A stretch of DNA of 64,000 nt, taken from contig NZ_FNOH01000005.1 of assembly GCF_900106535.1 (NCBI RefSeq), forward strand, positions 434,001 to 498,000, given 5' to 3'. Source of the DNA: Myxococcus xanthus (GTDB taxonomy: Bacteria; Myxococcota; Myxococcia; Myxococcales; Myxococcaceae). A model generated the notes under the pieces. That model had not been told where the DNA came from. It was given only the letters and a program-made list of their open reading frames with translations, and did no database searches. The position numbers and the translations under genes are program-made. This document shows, piece after piece, positions 35,000-44,152 of the stretch; the first letter of the stretch is position 1; every line of letters starts with the position of its first letter.

Positions 35000-36316
35000 A
35001 TGAAAGCCTCCCGCTTCCCGCGCTCGCTGTTCGCGCTCCCCGTGGTCCTGGTGCTTGCTGCCTGTTCGTCGGGGCCGGATGACAGGCCCGCTCCCGGAGA
35101 GGACGCGGGCGTGCTGGACGGCGGCGCGGATGCAGGCACGCCGGACAGCGGCACGGATGCGGGCAGTGACGGCGACGCGGGCACGCCGGACGCGGGTCCG
35201 GACATCGAGGTCCCCGAGGATGGCGGCACGATTGTCAGGGGGACGTTGACGGGACGGCTCACGGTGGAGGGCTCGCCGTACCGGGTGGAGGGGGATTCAA
35301 ACGGGGTCGTCACCATTCCCCACGGGCAGGTGCTGACGGTGGGGCCGGGCGTCATCCTGGACTTCCGTGGTCGGCCGGAGGTGTCGGAGCGGGACGTGGA
35401 TTCGGACGCCCCCGACAATGTGATGAACCACCAGGCGGGCCGCGTGGAGGTCCGCGTGTACGGCGCCATCCAGATCCGGGGCACGGCGGATGCGCCCGTG
35501 CTGCTGACGTCCACCAACCCCCATGGCTGGTGGGGGATGAACTTCTACGGTGCCAACTCCGTGGGCTCGGGCGACCCGGTGTTCGAGCACACGATTTTCG
35601 AGAAGGTGCGCAAGAACCAATACAACAGCGACCGCGATTGGACGCGTGCCGCGCTGTGGGTCTACTACCCGGGGGCGGTGACGATTACGGGCTCGGTGTT
35701 CCGTGACAACGAGTCCTCCGCCAACTGCGGCGCGTTGGACCTGATGTTCACCGACGGCTCGCGGGTGGAAAAAACCATCTTCGAGAACAACCGCATCCGT
35801 GAAATCGACCGCTTCGCACAGCCGGGCACCTATTCGATGGCCGGCGGTGGAGCGGTGTGCATCACCCACGGTCGCAACACGGTGCTGCGCGGCAACACGT
35901 TCCGGGGCAACTTCGTGCAGGCCTTCGGAGGCTCGCTGACGAGCGACCTCTGGGACCGGCCCATCCTCACGTGGCCCAACCCCCAGGGCATCTTTGACCT
36001 GGGCGGTGGTGCCGCCATCCACTACTTCCAGCCGGACAATGACCTGCTGGAGGGCAACGTGTTCGACGGCAACTTCATCCCGCTGGGCCCCGGCGCGGCC
36101 GTCCAGTTGGAGGACATCGGCGGGTCGCGAACCGTCGTCATGCGAGGCAACCGCTTCGTGAACAACCGGGGCGGGGCCGGAGGTGTCATCACCTGCAACC
36201 GTGGGTCGAATACGGGCGAACTGGTCATCACCCGCGACAACGTCTTCACTGGCAACACGGTGAATGGACAGCCGGCCACGAACATGACGGGCGACTGCGG
36301 CGTGGTGACCCAGTAA
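35000..36316 (+). CDS. Right-handed beta-helix lipoprotein
   Basis: The ATG at 35000 gives 438 residues with a lipobox (VLAAC, Cys22), so it is anchored in the envelope. A linker of Asp/Ala/Gly repeats (residues 33-60, TPDSGTDAGSDGDAG) leads to a beta-helix made of parallel coils such as NTVLRGNTFRGNFVQAFGG and DNDLLEGNVFDGNFIP, each with the FxxN turn. This is the layout of pectate-lyase-like and polysaccharide-binding folds; the catalytic or ligand residues cannot be named. It is convergent with the protease gene, 6 bp away. Confidence 0.85.
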   Translation: MKASRFPRSLFALPVVLVLAACSSGPDDRPAPGEDAGVLDGGADAGTPDSGTDAGSDGDAGTPDAGPDIEVPEDGGTIVRGTLTGRLTVEGSPYRVEGDSNGVVTIPHGQVLTVGPGVILDFRGRPEVSERDVDSDAPDNVMNHQAGRVEVRVYGAIQIRGTADAPVLLTSTNPHGWWGMNFYGANSVGSGDPVFEHTIFEKVRKNQYNSDRDWTRAALWVYYPGAVTITGSVFRDNESSANCGALDLMFTDGSRVEKTIFENNRIREIDRFAQPGTYSMAGGGAVCITHGRNTVLRGNTFRGNFVQAFGGSLTSDLWDRPILTWPNPQGIFDLGGGAAIHYFQPDNDLLEGNVFDGNFIPLGPGAAVQLEDIGGSRTVVMRGNRFVNNRGGAGGVITCNRGSNTGELVITRDNVFTGNTVNGQPATNMTGDCGVVTQ

Positions 36317-36322
36317 CGGCCC

Positions 36323-37387
36323 TCACGGCGTGGTGAAGCGGACGCCCGCGCGGCTCAGCAGCGGGTCGTCCGCCAGTTGCCACAGCGCGACGGCGTGGTT
36401 CTCCTGCCGGGTGCCACCGAAGTGCAGGCCGAGCACTGCGTGCGTCTCCAACTCGACGATGGGCGAGCCGGAGCTGCCTCCCAACGTGGAGCAGTCATGG
36501 GAGAGCTGCTGCCGGGCCGGGTCGAGCGAGAGCAGCTCTCCTGGCTGGAGTCGCTTCACGCCGAAGGCGTCCTCGAAGATGCGCAGCAGCACCTCGGGCG
36601 GCGTCCGGCTGTGGTCCTTCATCGGGTAGCCCACGCAGTACAAGGCGCGGGAGTCTGTCGCGTCCGGTGCTTGGGTGGCGAGCCGCAGCGGGGCGGGACG
36701 CAGCACCGCCCCCTTGGGAGCCCCCAGTCGCAGCAGCGCCAGGTCATGCACGGCGTGAACCGCCGCGACGCCTTGGATGGGGAAGGTGGCCTGGGCATCG
36801 CGCTGATGCTCCCCCAGCCAGTCCACCCGAGGCACCACGCCGAGCCGCAGCACCCACTTGTCCGTCGCCCGCCGGCAGAAGTGCTGCGCGACGTGACGGT
36901 TGGTCATCACCAGCTCATCGGTCACCAGGAAGCCCGTGCCGAGCATGCCGCTTCCGGCCAGCTCGATGCGCCCGGTGGCGTCGATGGTTCGCTCGATGTG
37001 CTCGCGGTGTTGCTCCAACATCTCCCACCCCACGGGCGGCGCACCGAAGCTGCCGTTCCGGATGGCGAGGGCAGGGCGTCCGAAGAAGGCGACGACTGTT
37101 TCCAGCGCCGTCTGCTCGGTTTCGGAGAGGGGCGTGTCCTCCCTCGAATGCTCCAGCCGCGCGAGGACCTGCGCGCCCGTCGCCAGCAAGTCACGGAGTT
37201 CGTCGCGCAGGGCGTCGGCAGTCACCTTGCCGACGACGGAGGTGGGCACGCGCCAGGAGGGGGGAAAGTGCGTGGCGACGAGCGCCTCCACGCCCTCAGG
37301 GTGCAGCGCCTCGCGGACCTTCGACAGGTCGCGGAGGGTGCGGAGTGCCCGGTGCAACGGCTCACGGCCTTGCTGGGTGGCGCTCAT
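36323..37387 (-). CDS. Trypsin-like serine protease with N-terminal helical domain
   Basis: From the ATG at 37387 this gives 354 residues. Residues 1-125 are alpha-helical with no clear family (LHRALRTLRDLSKVREAL, TALETVVAFFGRP) and are placed like an effector-associated domain. The trypsin-like domain has His165 (MTNRHVAQHF), Asp215 (VHDLALLR) and Ser306 (GGSSGSPI), so the catalytic triad is complete. There is no signal peptide; it should be cytoplasmic. It follows the protease-nSTAND-WD40 gene in the same direction, with overlap at a GTG (37402-37405) if the upstream start is used. The two are probably one operon and one pathway. Confidence 0.85.
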   Translation of the reverse strand: MSATQQGREPLHRALRTLRDLSKVREALHPEGVEALVATHFPPSWRVPTSVVGKVTADALRDELRDLLATGAQVLARLEHSREDTPLSETEQTALETVVAFFGRPALAIRNGSFGAPPVGWEMLEQHREHIERTIDATGRIELAGSGMLGTGFLVTDELVMTNRHVAQHFCRRATDKWVLRLGVVPRVDWLGEHQRDAQATFPIQGVAAVHAVHDLALLRLGAPKGAVLRPAPLRLATQAPDATDSRALYCVGYPMKDHSRTPPEVLLRIFEDAFGVKRLQPGELLSLDPARQQLSHDCSTLGGSSGSPIVELETHAVLGLHFGGTRQENHAVALWQLADDPLLSRAGVRFTTP

Positions 37388-37401
37388 GGAGACGTTGTGC
37401 C

Positions 37402-40400
37402 TCACGGCGTCTGCAGGTCCGCCAGGGGGACCGCTGGGAGAAGGAAGGTGTCGCAGATGGACTGGACCGGTGCGTACTCGCGCCGTCCGCGCATGAGCGC
37501 GCAGGCCTGTCGCAGCAGGTCGTCCGGCCGGAGCGAGAAGACATAGGCTCCGTCCGAGTCGAAGGTGGCGATGCGCGTGCCCTCCTCATCGGGCTCCATC
37601 TCCAGGCCGGAGCGGTAGCCCTGGTGCAGCTCGGCCACGTGCCGGCCATCGGAGGTTCGCCAGAAGTGGAGCTTGCCCGACGTGTCCGAGACACCGAAGC
37701 GCGCTTGTGCATGGCGGACCTTCACGTGGATATCCGTGCTCACGTCGATTCTGCGCACGAGCGCGCCTGAGTTCGGGTCGAAGAGGTGGATGGCATCGTC
37801 TGTCACCGCGACGAGCCGCGACGTATCAGGAGAGAAGGAGAGCGCCTTGACCTTCCCGTCGATGGCCGCCAGGGGCTTCTTCTCGCCGTTGGTGGCGTCG
37901 AGGAGGTAGGCCTGTCCCATCCAGTAGACGTCGGGATGGTTGGCGACCGCGAAGTACTTGGAGTCCGGTGAGAACGCCATGACGACGGCTCCCAGGCTCG
38001 TGGGCAGTGGCGCCAGCTTCGTCCCCGTGGCGCTTTCCCAGATCGCGGAGGACTCGGGCACGTTGGAGATGGTGACGAAACGCTCGCCGTCCGGTGAAAA
38101 CGAGGCGCCCTGGGATGTTATCGCAGAGGCGGCCAGAGGTGCTTCCCGCGTCAGCCGGCAGTCTCGGGCGGAGCCCAGGTAGACGGAGCGTTCGTCCCCA
38201 ATCGCGAAGTATCTGCCGCTGGGGGCGAACTCGACGAGGGCGCTCTGGGAGAACGTCCTCTGCGTCTGACATGCGCCATCGCCAGGCACCTCGGTCCGCT
38301 GGAGGTGCGCACGGGTGCGAGGCGACGCCAGGAAGCTCTCGGTGGCGTGGTCCTCCGTGGGGGTGACGTGCCGCCATCGCCAGTGCGCGGGGAGGGAGGT
38401 CAGGTTGATTCCTGCTTCGATGGGCGGCGGCTGTGTGCGCGGTCCACGATTCGCCTGCGCCACGTCCCAGAACCGGACGTTCACGCCGCAGCGGACGGCG
38501 AGGAACTGGCCGTCGTGAGAGAAGGCGCCCTCCAGGGGCGGATACACGCCTTCGACGTCACACGCGCCCAGTGCTGTCTGGCTCGAGCTCTCCCTGTCGA
38601 CGAGTGAGAGCTGGCCGCTTTGCGGCTCCCTCACCACCATCCAACGCAGGTCCTTGGACACGGCGAAGCCGCCCGGCACGTACTCGTTCCAGGTGGAGAT
38701 ATCGATGGTCTTCCGCGTGAGGCCGGGTTCGGCCTGGGCGAGGAGCGTGCGTCCATCCGGCGCGACCAGGGCCCGCTCCGCCCGGGACTCCAAAGGCCCC
38801 TGGCGAAACATCCAGCGCAGGGTTGCCTGGGGAACCCGGATGAAGGGATGGGCGCCCACGGGATTTTCGGCGAAATCGACGGCGCGCCGCCCGTTCTCGA
38901 AGAGGCGTCCATGGAGGGGAATGGGCCTCCAGCGTGTTCGCATCCGCGGGGATGCCGCGCTTCCGGTGGCGTTGCCAGGCCCACTGTCACAGAAGCGCAC
39001 GGTGAGCGCCGAGGAGAAGGTGTCGTCGAAGGCCGAGAGGCTGCATTCGTCTTCGAAGGACGGCATGAGCGCGTGCCCTTCGAGTTTCGTGAGCGGGCGA
39101 TGAAGGTCCTGGCCAGAGGGCAGCTCCAGCAGACGGAGGCTGACCTCGCCGCGCCGGTCGCCGAGCACGGCAAGCCTGCTCGAAGGGGAGAAGGCGACCG
39201 AGGGGCCCGGGTCATGCGTCGTGATGCACCGGATGAGGCGCGCATCGGAGGTCAGGTCGTAGAGGCACGTCAGTTCTTCACCGCCCACCCATGCGTAACG
39301 CGAGTCGCCCGACAGCACTGCCTGGGTGCAGGGCTCCTGGAAGGTCAGCTCGCGCAATGTCCGTCCGGTGTTCGCATCCCAGAGCTTCACCGTGCGGTCG
39401 CGACTGGCGGACAGCACGCGGTCGCCGCTGTCCGAGAACGAAATGGCTGTAATCCTGTCCTGGTGGGCATCCGGAATGGAGGGCACAGCGCCCTGGTGGC
39501 TCCACCTGAACAGGGTGCCTCGGCGCCCTCCCAGCCAAAGCGTTCCATCTCCAGGCGAGAAGCCAAAGGCGTGGGTGTCCTCCCCTGAAATGTCGGCGTA
39601 CAGCGCGTCCGTGCATTCCACGAGCGCGCCTTTCGGGCACAGGTCGACGGACTCGAACTCGCGCAGCAGGCTGGCGGTGCGGACGTCCCAGAGCCGGCTG
39701 ACGAACCGCATGGACGGAGTCAGCACGACGCCTCGTGTGAGGAGATGACGTGAGTCTGGAGAGAACGCGCCGACGGTGCGCGCCTCGAGCTCCGTGGACA
39801 GGGGGGCCGAGTAGAGGAACGCGGCGATGGCCTCGGTCAGCGCTTGGGTCACTTCGTCCTGGGCTGCGTCCGCGCCTGTCGGCGGGCTTCCCGCGAGTTG
39901 GATGGCCTGCGTGAGTGCCTCCACCTCGCGGCCAGGGCTGCGCGACAGGCTCACCACGGAATCGGCTTGGGAGATGCGCAACTGCAGGGAGAGCTGTTTC
40001 GAGGTCGCGGCCTCGGCGGTCACGGCAATTTCCGCCGCATTCTTCGCGGCCACGGCCTGCTTCTCGGAATCCACCGCCCGGAGGTAGAACCCGCTCACGC
40101 CCACCAGCGCGCTGACGGATGCACCCAGGGCGAGCCACAGGTTTCGCCGTGCCCGCCCGTACCGGCTCCGCTCCGCTTCTTGGCCCCGTAGGACGTACCG
40201 TTGGGCCAGCGCGCTCGTTTGGTACGGATGGAGCGTGACCATCGCCTGCGCGCGGGTGAGCGCCTCGCCTCGCAGCAGACGGTGCTCGGCCTCCTGGCGC
40301 TGCTGAGCGCGCTCCGCTTCCCACCAGCGCTCCGCGTCGGCCTGCACGGCTTCGTGCCAGCGGCGGAAGGCCCGGTCCTCGGTGCGCAGCTTCACGAAGC

Positions 40401-42117
40401 GCTGCCAGTGCGTGAGGAGCGCGTCGTGAATCAGCTCCACCGTCTCCCGTTGCCGGTGCCCGTCCTGGGCCGTCACCAGGAGCCGTCCGTTGACGAGCAC
40501 CTGGAGCACCGCGTCCACCTCGGCCTGCTCACCCAGGCGCCCGCGCAGCACCTCCAGCGGTACTCGGCGCCCCTTGTCCTCCAGTCCGCTGTCCGCCTCA
40601 CCCAACTGCACCAGCTCCAGCAGCAGCCGGTTCGCCAGCAGGCGTTCCGAGGGCTTCAGCGGTTCGTAGACACTGTCCGCCCAGCGTGCCAGCGAACCGA
40701 GCAGCCCCGCGCTGGCGTTGAATGCCTCCAAGGTCATCGCGCCATCCCGCGACGCCTGCCACAACTGCGTCAGCGCGACCTCCAGCAACGGAAGCACGGT
40801 GACGCGAGCGCCCGCGCCGGACTCCGCGCGGAACTCCTCCTGCGCGGCGAGGGCGATGGAGTCCACCACCTCGGGTGGGTCGAAGCGCAGGCCCACCTCC
40901 CGGGCCGGGCCGGCGATGATGTCCCGCAGCTCCGAGGGCGTCAGCACCGATGGCACCTGCACCCGGTGCTCACCGAGCAAGGTGCGCAGCCTCGGCGCGC
41001 GCTCGGACAGCACCGCGTCGAAGCCCTCGCGCAGCGCCACCACGCACGTCACTGGCAGAGACTCATCCGCGAGCGCGGAGAGCTGCTGGAGGAATCGTTG
41101 CTGTTGCGCCAGCTCCGCGCTGCTTCCGCGAAGGAGCACGTCCTCCAACGAGTCGATGACCAGCACCAGCCGCTTCCCTGGCTCCGGATTCGCGGCCCGC
41201 CACGCCTGGACGCGCGCGACCAACCCCTCTCCAGCGGGCAGGCCCGCGCCATCCAGCGCGGCGAATGGCTCCAGCCCCGGGCGCAGGGCCCGGACGTCCC
41301 AGTGCTGGCTGCCCGGAATGAACGTTCCGTCCCGCAGCGCGGGAATCAGCCCCGCGTGGAGCAGCGACGACTTGCCACTGCCCGAAGGGCCAGAGACCTC
41401 CACGAATCGGGGCAGCCTCGCGAGCAGCGGCAGCAATTGTTCGTCCAGCACCCGCCCGCGTCCCTTCCAGAACCGCGCGTCCGATTCACGGAACGACGCC
41501 AGGTCCCGGTAGGGGCAGTCCTCCGAAGCACGCAGCTCCGGACAGCGCGCGAGCAGCTGCTCCGTGGGCGTCGCGTACGCCTCCCGCGCCTCCGAGGCCA
41601 CGGCCTTGAAGCGCACCACCCCCACCACGCGCCGCGTCTGCTCATCGAAGAGGGGCGCGCCGCTGAAGCCCTCCCGGATATCCGAGCCGTGCAGCAGCAG
41701 CTTGCGAAAGTCGCCGTCCCCCGTCGCGTAGCCGATGGTGCCGCGGGCCCACGTGCCCGTGTCATCGAAGCCCCGTGGAAATCCGAACGTGGCGAAGCGG
41801 TGGTCCGCGCTCCGCTCCGCACTGCCCAGGGGCAGCGGCGTGGACGGCCCTCGGAGCGGGCGCGTCAGCGTCAGCACCGCGAGGTCCGCCACCTCCGTGG
41901 GGCTCGATGCATCGAGCCGCAGCCGCGCCGTGGCCTTCTCGTGGCTTTGCAGCACCTCCAGGCAGATGGCGTCGCGCTCGCTGTCGCTGAGCGTGTCGAG
42001 CACGTGCCAGCACGTCACCACCAGGCGCTCCGTGACGAGGAACCCTGTCCCGAGGACGCGCTGCCGATCCCGGCTCAACACGCGAACGACGCCTTCCCGG
42101 AGGTCACTGCCTTTCAT
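37402..42117 (-). CDS. Trypsin-like protease / nSTAND1 ATPase / WD40-repeat protein
   Basis: The 1,571-residue chain has three parts. Residues 1-170 are a trypsin-like protease with His38 (TCWHV), Asp78 (VADLAVL) and Ser152 (REGFSGAP). The nSTAND1 module begins with CPYRDLASFRESDARFWKGR (201-220), has Walker A GPSGSGKSS (243-251) and a Walker B-like VLVIDSLED (318-326), and a long helical arm. A membrane segment lies at about 658-678, followed by a helical stalk and about ten WD40-type repeats to the end (for example VLSASRDRTVKLWDANTG). This is the bacterial NLR-like layout: WD40 sensor, ATPase switch, protease effector. A GTG at 42165, immediately after the LysR stop, is another possible start. 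Confidence 0.92.
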   Translation of the reverse strand: MKGSDLREGVVRVLSRDRQRVLGTGFLVTERLVVTCWHVLDTLSDSERDAICLEVLQSHEKATARLRLDASSPTEVADLAVLTLTRPLRGPSTPLPLGSAERSADHRFATFGFPRGFDDTGTWARGTIGYATGDGDFRKLLLHGSDIREGFSGAPLFDEQTRRVVGVVRFKAVASEAREAYATPTEQLLARCPELRASEDCPYRDLASFRESDARFWKGRGRVLDEQLLPLLARLPRFVEVSGPSGSGKSSLLHAGLIPALRDGTFIPGSQHWDVRALRPGLEPFAALDGAGLPAGEGLVARVQAWRAANPEPGKRLVLVIDSLEDVLLRGSSAELAQQQRFLQQLSALADESLPVTCVVALREGFDAVLSERAPRLRTLLGEHRVQVPSVLTPSELRDIIAGPAREVGLRFDPPEVVDSIALAAQEEFRAESGAGARVTVLPLLEVALTQLWQASRDGAMTLEAFNASAGLLGSLARWADSVYEPLKPSERLLANRLLLELVQLGEADSGLEDKGRRVPLEVLRGRLGEQAEVDAVLQVLVNGRLLVTAQDGHRQRETVELIHDALLTHWQRFVKLRTEDRAFRRWHEAVQADAERWWEAERAQQRQEAEHRLLRGEALTRAQAMVTLHPYQTSALAQRYVLRGQEAERSRYGRARRNLWLALGASVSALVGVSGFYLRAVDSEKQAVAAKNAAEIAVTAEAATSKQLSLQLRISQADSVVSLSRSPGREVEALTQAIQLAGSPPTGADAAQDEVTQALTEAIAAFLYSAPLSTELEARTVGAFSPDSRHLLTRGVVLTPSMRFVSRLWDVRTASLLREFESVDLCPKGALVECTDALYADISGEDTHAFGFSPGDGTLWLGGRRGTLFRWSHQGAVPSIPDAHQDRITAISFSDSGDRVLSASRDRTVKLWDANTGRTLRELTFQEPCTQAVLSGDSRYAWVGGEELTCLYDLTSDARLIRCITTHDPGPSVAFSPSSRLAVLGDRRGEVSLRLLELPSGQDLHRPLTKLEGHALMPSFEDECSLSAFDDTFSSALTVRFCDSGPGNATGSAASPRMRTRWRPIPLHGRLFENGRRAVDFAENPVGAHPFIRVPQATLRWMFRQGPLESRAERALVAPDGRTLLAQAEPGLTRKTIDISTWNEYVPGGFAVSKDLRWMVVREPQSGQLSLVDRESSSQTALGACDVEGVYPPLEGAFSHDGQFLAVRCGVNVRFWDVAQANRGPRTQPPPIEAGINLTSLPAHWRWRHVTPTEDHATESFLASPRTRAHLQRTEVPGDGACQTQRTFSQSALVEFAPSGRYFAIGDERSVYLGSARDCRLTREAPLAASAITSQGASFSPDGERFVTISNVPESSAIWESATGTKLAPLPTSLGAVVMAFSPDSKYFAVANHPDVYWMGQAYLLDATNGEKKPLAAIDGKVKALSFSPDTSRLVAVTDDAIHLFDPNSGALVRRIDVSTDIHVKVRHAQARFGVSDTSGKLHFWRTSDGRHVAELHQGYRSGLEMEPDEEGTRIATFDSDGAYVFSLRPDDLLRQACALMRGRREYAPVQSICDTFLLPAVPLADLQTP

Positions 42118-42165
42118 GATGTGCGCGAAGCTAGCACGCGCACCCGGCGCTGATTCCAGGCGCAC

Positions 42166-43062
42166 TCAAGAGGTGGATTCCGTCTCCGTGAGCGCTTGCA
42201 CGATTCGGCGGGCGGCCCGCCCCAGGGGGATGCCCGAGTGGTGGTGGAGCTGGGGGCGGAATGCGTGGGTGGCGTCACCCGCCAGCTTCAGGGCCTTCAG
42301 CTCGCCCCGGCGCAGCTCGCGGGTGGCCATGTATTCGGGCAGCCACCCGAAGCCCAGCCCCTCCAGGATGGCCGCCTTCTTCGCCGCGAAGTCATTGAGA
42401 TGCACCGTGGAGCGTGCCTCCAGCTCGCCGGTGCTGAGCTGGAGCCGAGGGTCCGAGCCGCGCACCGTGAGCACCAGGTGCTCGGCCAGATCCTCGTCCT
42501 TCAACGGTCCCCGCCGCCGGGCCAGGGGATGGCCCCGGTGGGCCACCAGGATGGCCTTGAGCTCCGGCAGGCGGTACGTGCGCAGGCCCGGCACGGTGGG
42601 CGGCAGCAGCGTCACCATCAGGTTCGCCTCCTCGCGCACGAAGGCCGCCTCCACGCCGGAGAGGAACTCCGCGGAGACGTGGAAGCGGGTGCTGGCGCCC
42701 TCGGCGCGCAATTCCTTCAGCACGCGCAGCAGGGGCTCGGCGGGGAAGATGCCGTCGAAGACGATGCGCAGCGCGGGCTCCCAGCCAGCGCGAATCTCCG
42801 CGCACGCGGCCTCCAACTCGCGCTCGGCGGCCAGCAGCTTGCGGCAGTGCTCCAGAATCCGTTCCCCGGCGGGCGTCAGCCGGGTGCGGTAGCCGCGCCG
42901 GTCGAGCAGCGTCAGCTCCGTCTGCGCCTCGAGCGTGCGCAGCGCGTACATCACCGCCGTGTGTCCCTTTCGCAGGGCCTCCGCCGCGGCAGTGAAGGTG
43001 CCATGGCGGGCGAGGGCGTCCAGGGCGCGGGCATGCTCCAACGTGACGTTCATGCCCGACAT
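42166..43062 (-). CDS. LysR-family transcriptional regulator
   Basis: The 298-residue protein has the LysR winged helix-turn-helix (HARALDALARHGTFTAAAEA, then VMYALRTLEAQTELTLLDRR) and a periplasmic-binding-protein-like effector domain (PALRIVFDGIFPAEPLLRVL, then LKAILVAHRGHPLARRRGPL). It ends right where the protease-nSTAND gene could begin, on the same strand, and is divergent from the barrel gene at 43236. It may control that barrel gene, the downstream protease cluster or itself. The effector is unknown. An ATG three codons downstream (43053) is an alternative start. Confidence 0.92.
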   Translation of the reverse strand: MSGMNVTLEHARALDALARHGTFTAAAEALRKGHTAVMYALRTLEAQTELTLLDRRGYRTRLTPAGERILEHCRKLLAAERELEAACAEIRAGWEPALRIVFDGIFPAEPLLRVLKELRAEGASTRFHVSAEFLSGVEAAFVREEANLMVTLLPPTVPGLRTYRLPELKAILVAHRGHPLARRRGPLKDEDLAEHLVLTVRGSDPRLQLSTGELEARSTVHLNDFAAKKAAILEGLGFGWLPEYMATRELRRGELKALKLAGDATHAFRPQLHHHSGIPLGRAARRIVQALTETESTS

Positions 43063-43188
43063 TGTGCAATCTTCAGACAGATGCAGGCAGTTCTCTGTGC
43101 TCGTGCCGCGTCCTCTGCGCTGGGCTGGCTGCTTCATGACGCATGACGCAGCGCGCCTTATGCCGGGTGTGAGAGCCGCCCTACAGTC

Positions 43189-43201
43189 CCTCACAGTGAG
43201 G
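43189..43201. promoter_or_regulatory. Perfect 13-bp palindrome before the barrel gene
   Basis: CCTCAC-A-GTGAGG is a perfect dyad with 6-bp arms, 34 bp upstream of the barrel gene start and in the divergent region shared with the LysR gene. It is a candidate operator, possibly for that LysR protein. A tandem CATGACG repeat lies 50 bp further upstream. Confidence 0.4.
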
Positions 43202-43235
43202 TGCTCCGAGCGCACCCACCTCGACGGAGGGGAAT

Positions 43236-43991
43236 ATGACGGGAAAGCTGTCTAGGGCCCTGGCTGTGGTGTCACTGCTGGCCTCCACGAGCGCGAGCGC
43301 GCAGGAGGAGGCGCAGGCGCTGGAGTCCTCCGCGCGGGATGAGCGCAGGGGCCTGGAGCTCACCGTGGGTGTCGGCTTCCAGGTGGGCGCCGGCTACGTC
43401 TACCGGGAGGGTGCGGGGCTGGACCGGCAGGTCCGCGACCTGAAGCTCAGCGACGCGGCCAATGGTGGCATCGCCTTCCTGCTGGAGGCGGGCTACCGCG
43501 TCAACTCGCGCTGGTACGTGGGCGCGTTCGGCCAGTACTCGCACGTGCTGACGAAGACGAACCCGTACACGTGCCCGGAAGGCTACGACTGCTCCACGTC
43601 GCAAATCCGCTTCGGTCCTCACGTGCAGTATCACTTCGCGCCGGACGCCTCGTTCGACCCCTTCGTGGGGCTGGGCGTGGGCATGGTCCTGCTCAACAAC
43701 AAGGTCTCCGGTCCCATCACCCAGCCCGCGCCCGGAACGGTGGAGATTGACAGCCAGTCGCGCGGCCCTGAATTCGTGAACCTGACCCTCGGCGGCAAGT
43801 GGCGGCTGTCGGATTCGCTGTCGTTCGGCCCGTACCTGACGGGCACGTATGCCCGCTACACCACGCGCAGCGGCACCTCGACGGTGAACATCCCCGCCGT
43901 CAATCTCACGCAGGAGACGCCGCTGGAGCAGGTGGGTGATGGCCCCTATGGCTTGCTCATGCTCGGGGTTCGTGGGACCTGGAACCTCTAA
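43236..43991 (+). CDS. Outer-membrane beta-barrel protein
   Basis: The 251-residue protein has a signal peptide (about 1-23, cut after ASTSASA) and alternating beta-strand segments of a small barrel, for example GGIAFLLEAGYRVNSRWYVG, FGPHVQYHFAPDASFDPFVG and NLTLGGKWRLSDSLSFGPYL. It ends in a Trp-Asn-Leu stretch rather than the common C-terminal Phe. Two Cys (YTCPEGYDC) could form a disulfide. This is the OmpA/OmpW-type size class, with function unknown. A GGAGGGG ribosome binding site precedes the ATG. Confidence 0.85.
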   Translation: MTGKLSRALAVVSLLASTSASAQEEAQALESSARDERRGLELTVGVGFQVGAGYVYREGAGLDRQVRDLKLSDAANGGIAFLLEAGYRVNSRWYVGAFGQYSHVLTKTNPYTCPEGYDCSTSQIRFGPHVQYHFAPDASFDPFVGLGVGMVLLNNKVSGPITQPAPGTVEIDSQSRGPEFVNLTLGGKWRLSDSLSFGPYLTGTYARYTTRSGTSTVNIPAVNLTQETPLEQVGDGPYGLLMLGVRGTWNL

Positions 43992-44152
43992 TCCGGAGTA
44001 GCCGGGTTTGTGTTTCACGCGCAGTCTCAAGTGACGCGGTGCCAACACGCCGCGTCACATGTTTCCCTACCAGGGACGTCGTCGTTCGGGATTCTCAACG
44101 CCTGCTGGCTGCGTAGAGTGCGGGCAGAGATTTTCATCCCGAGGAGTCGCCC

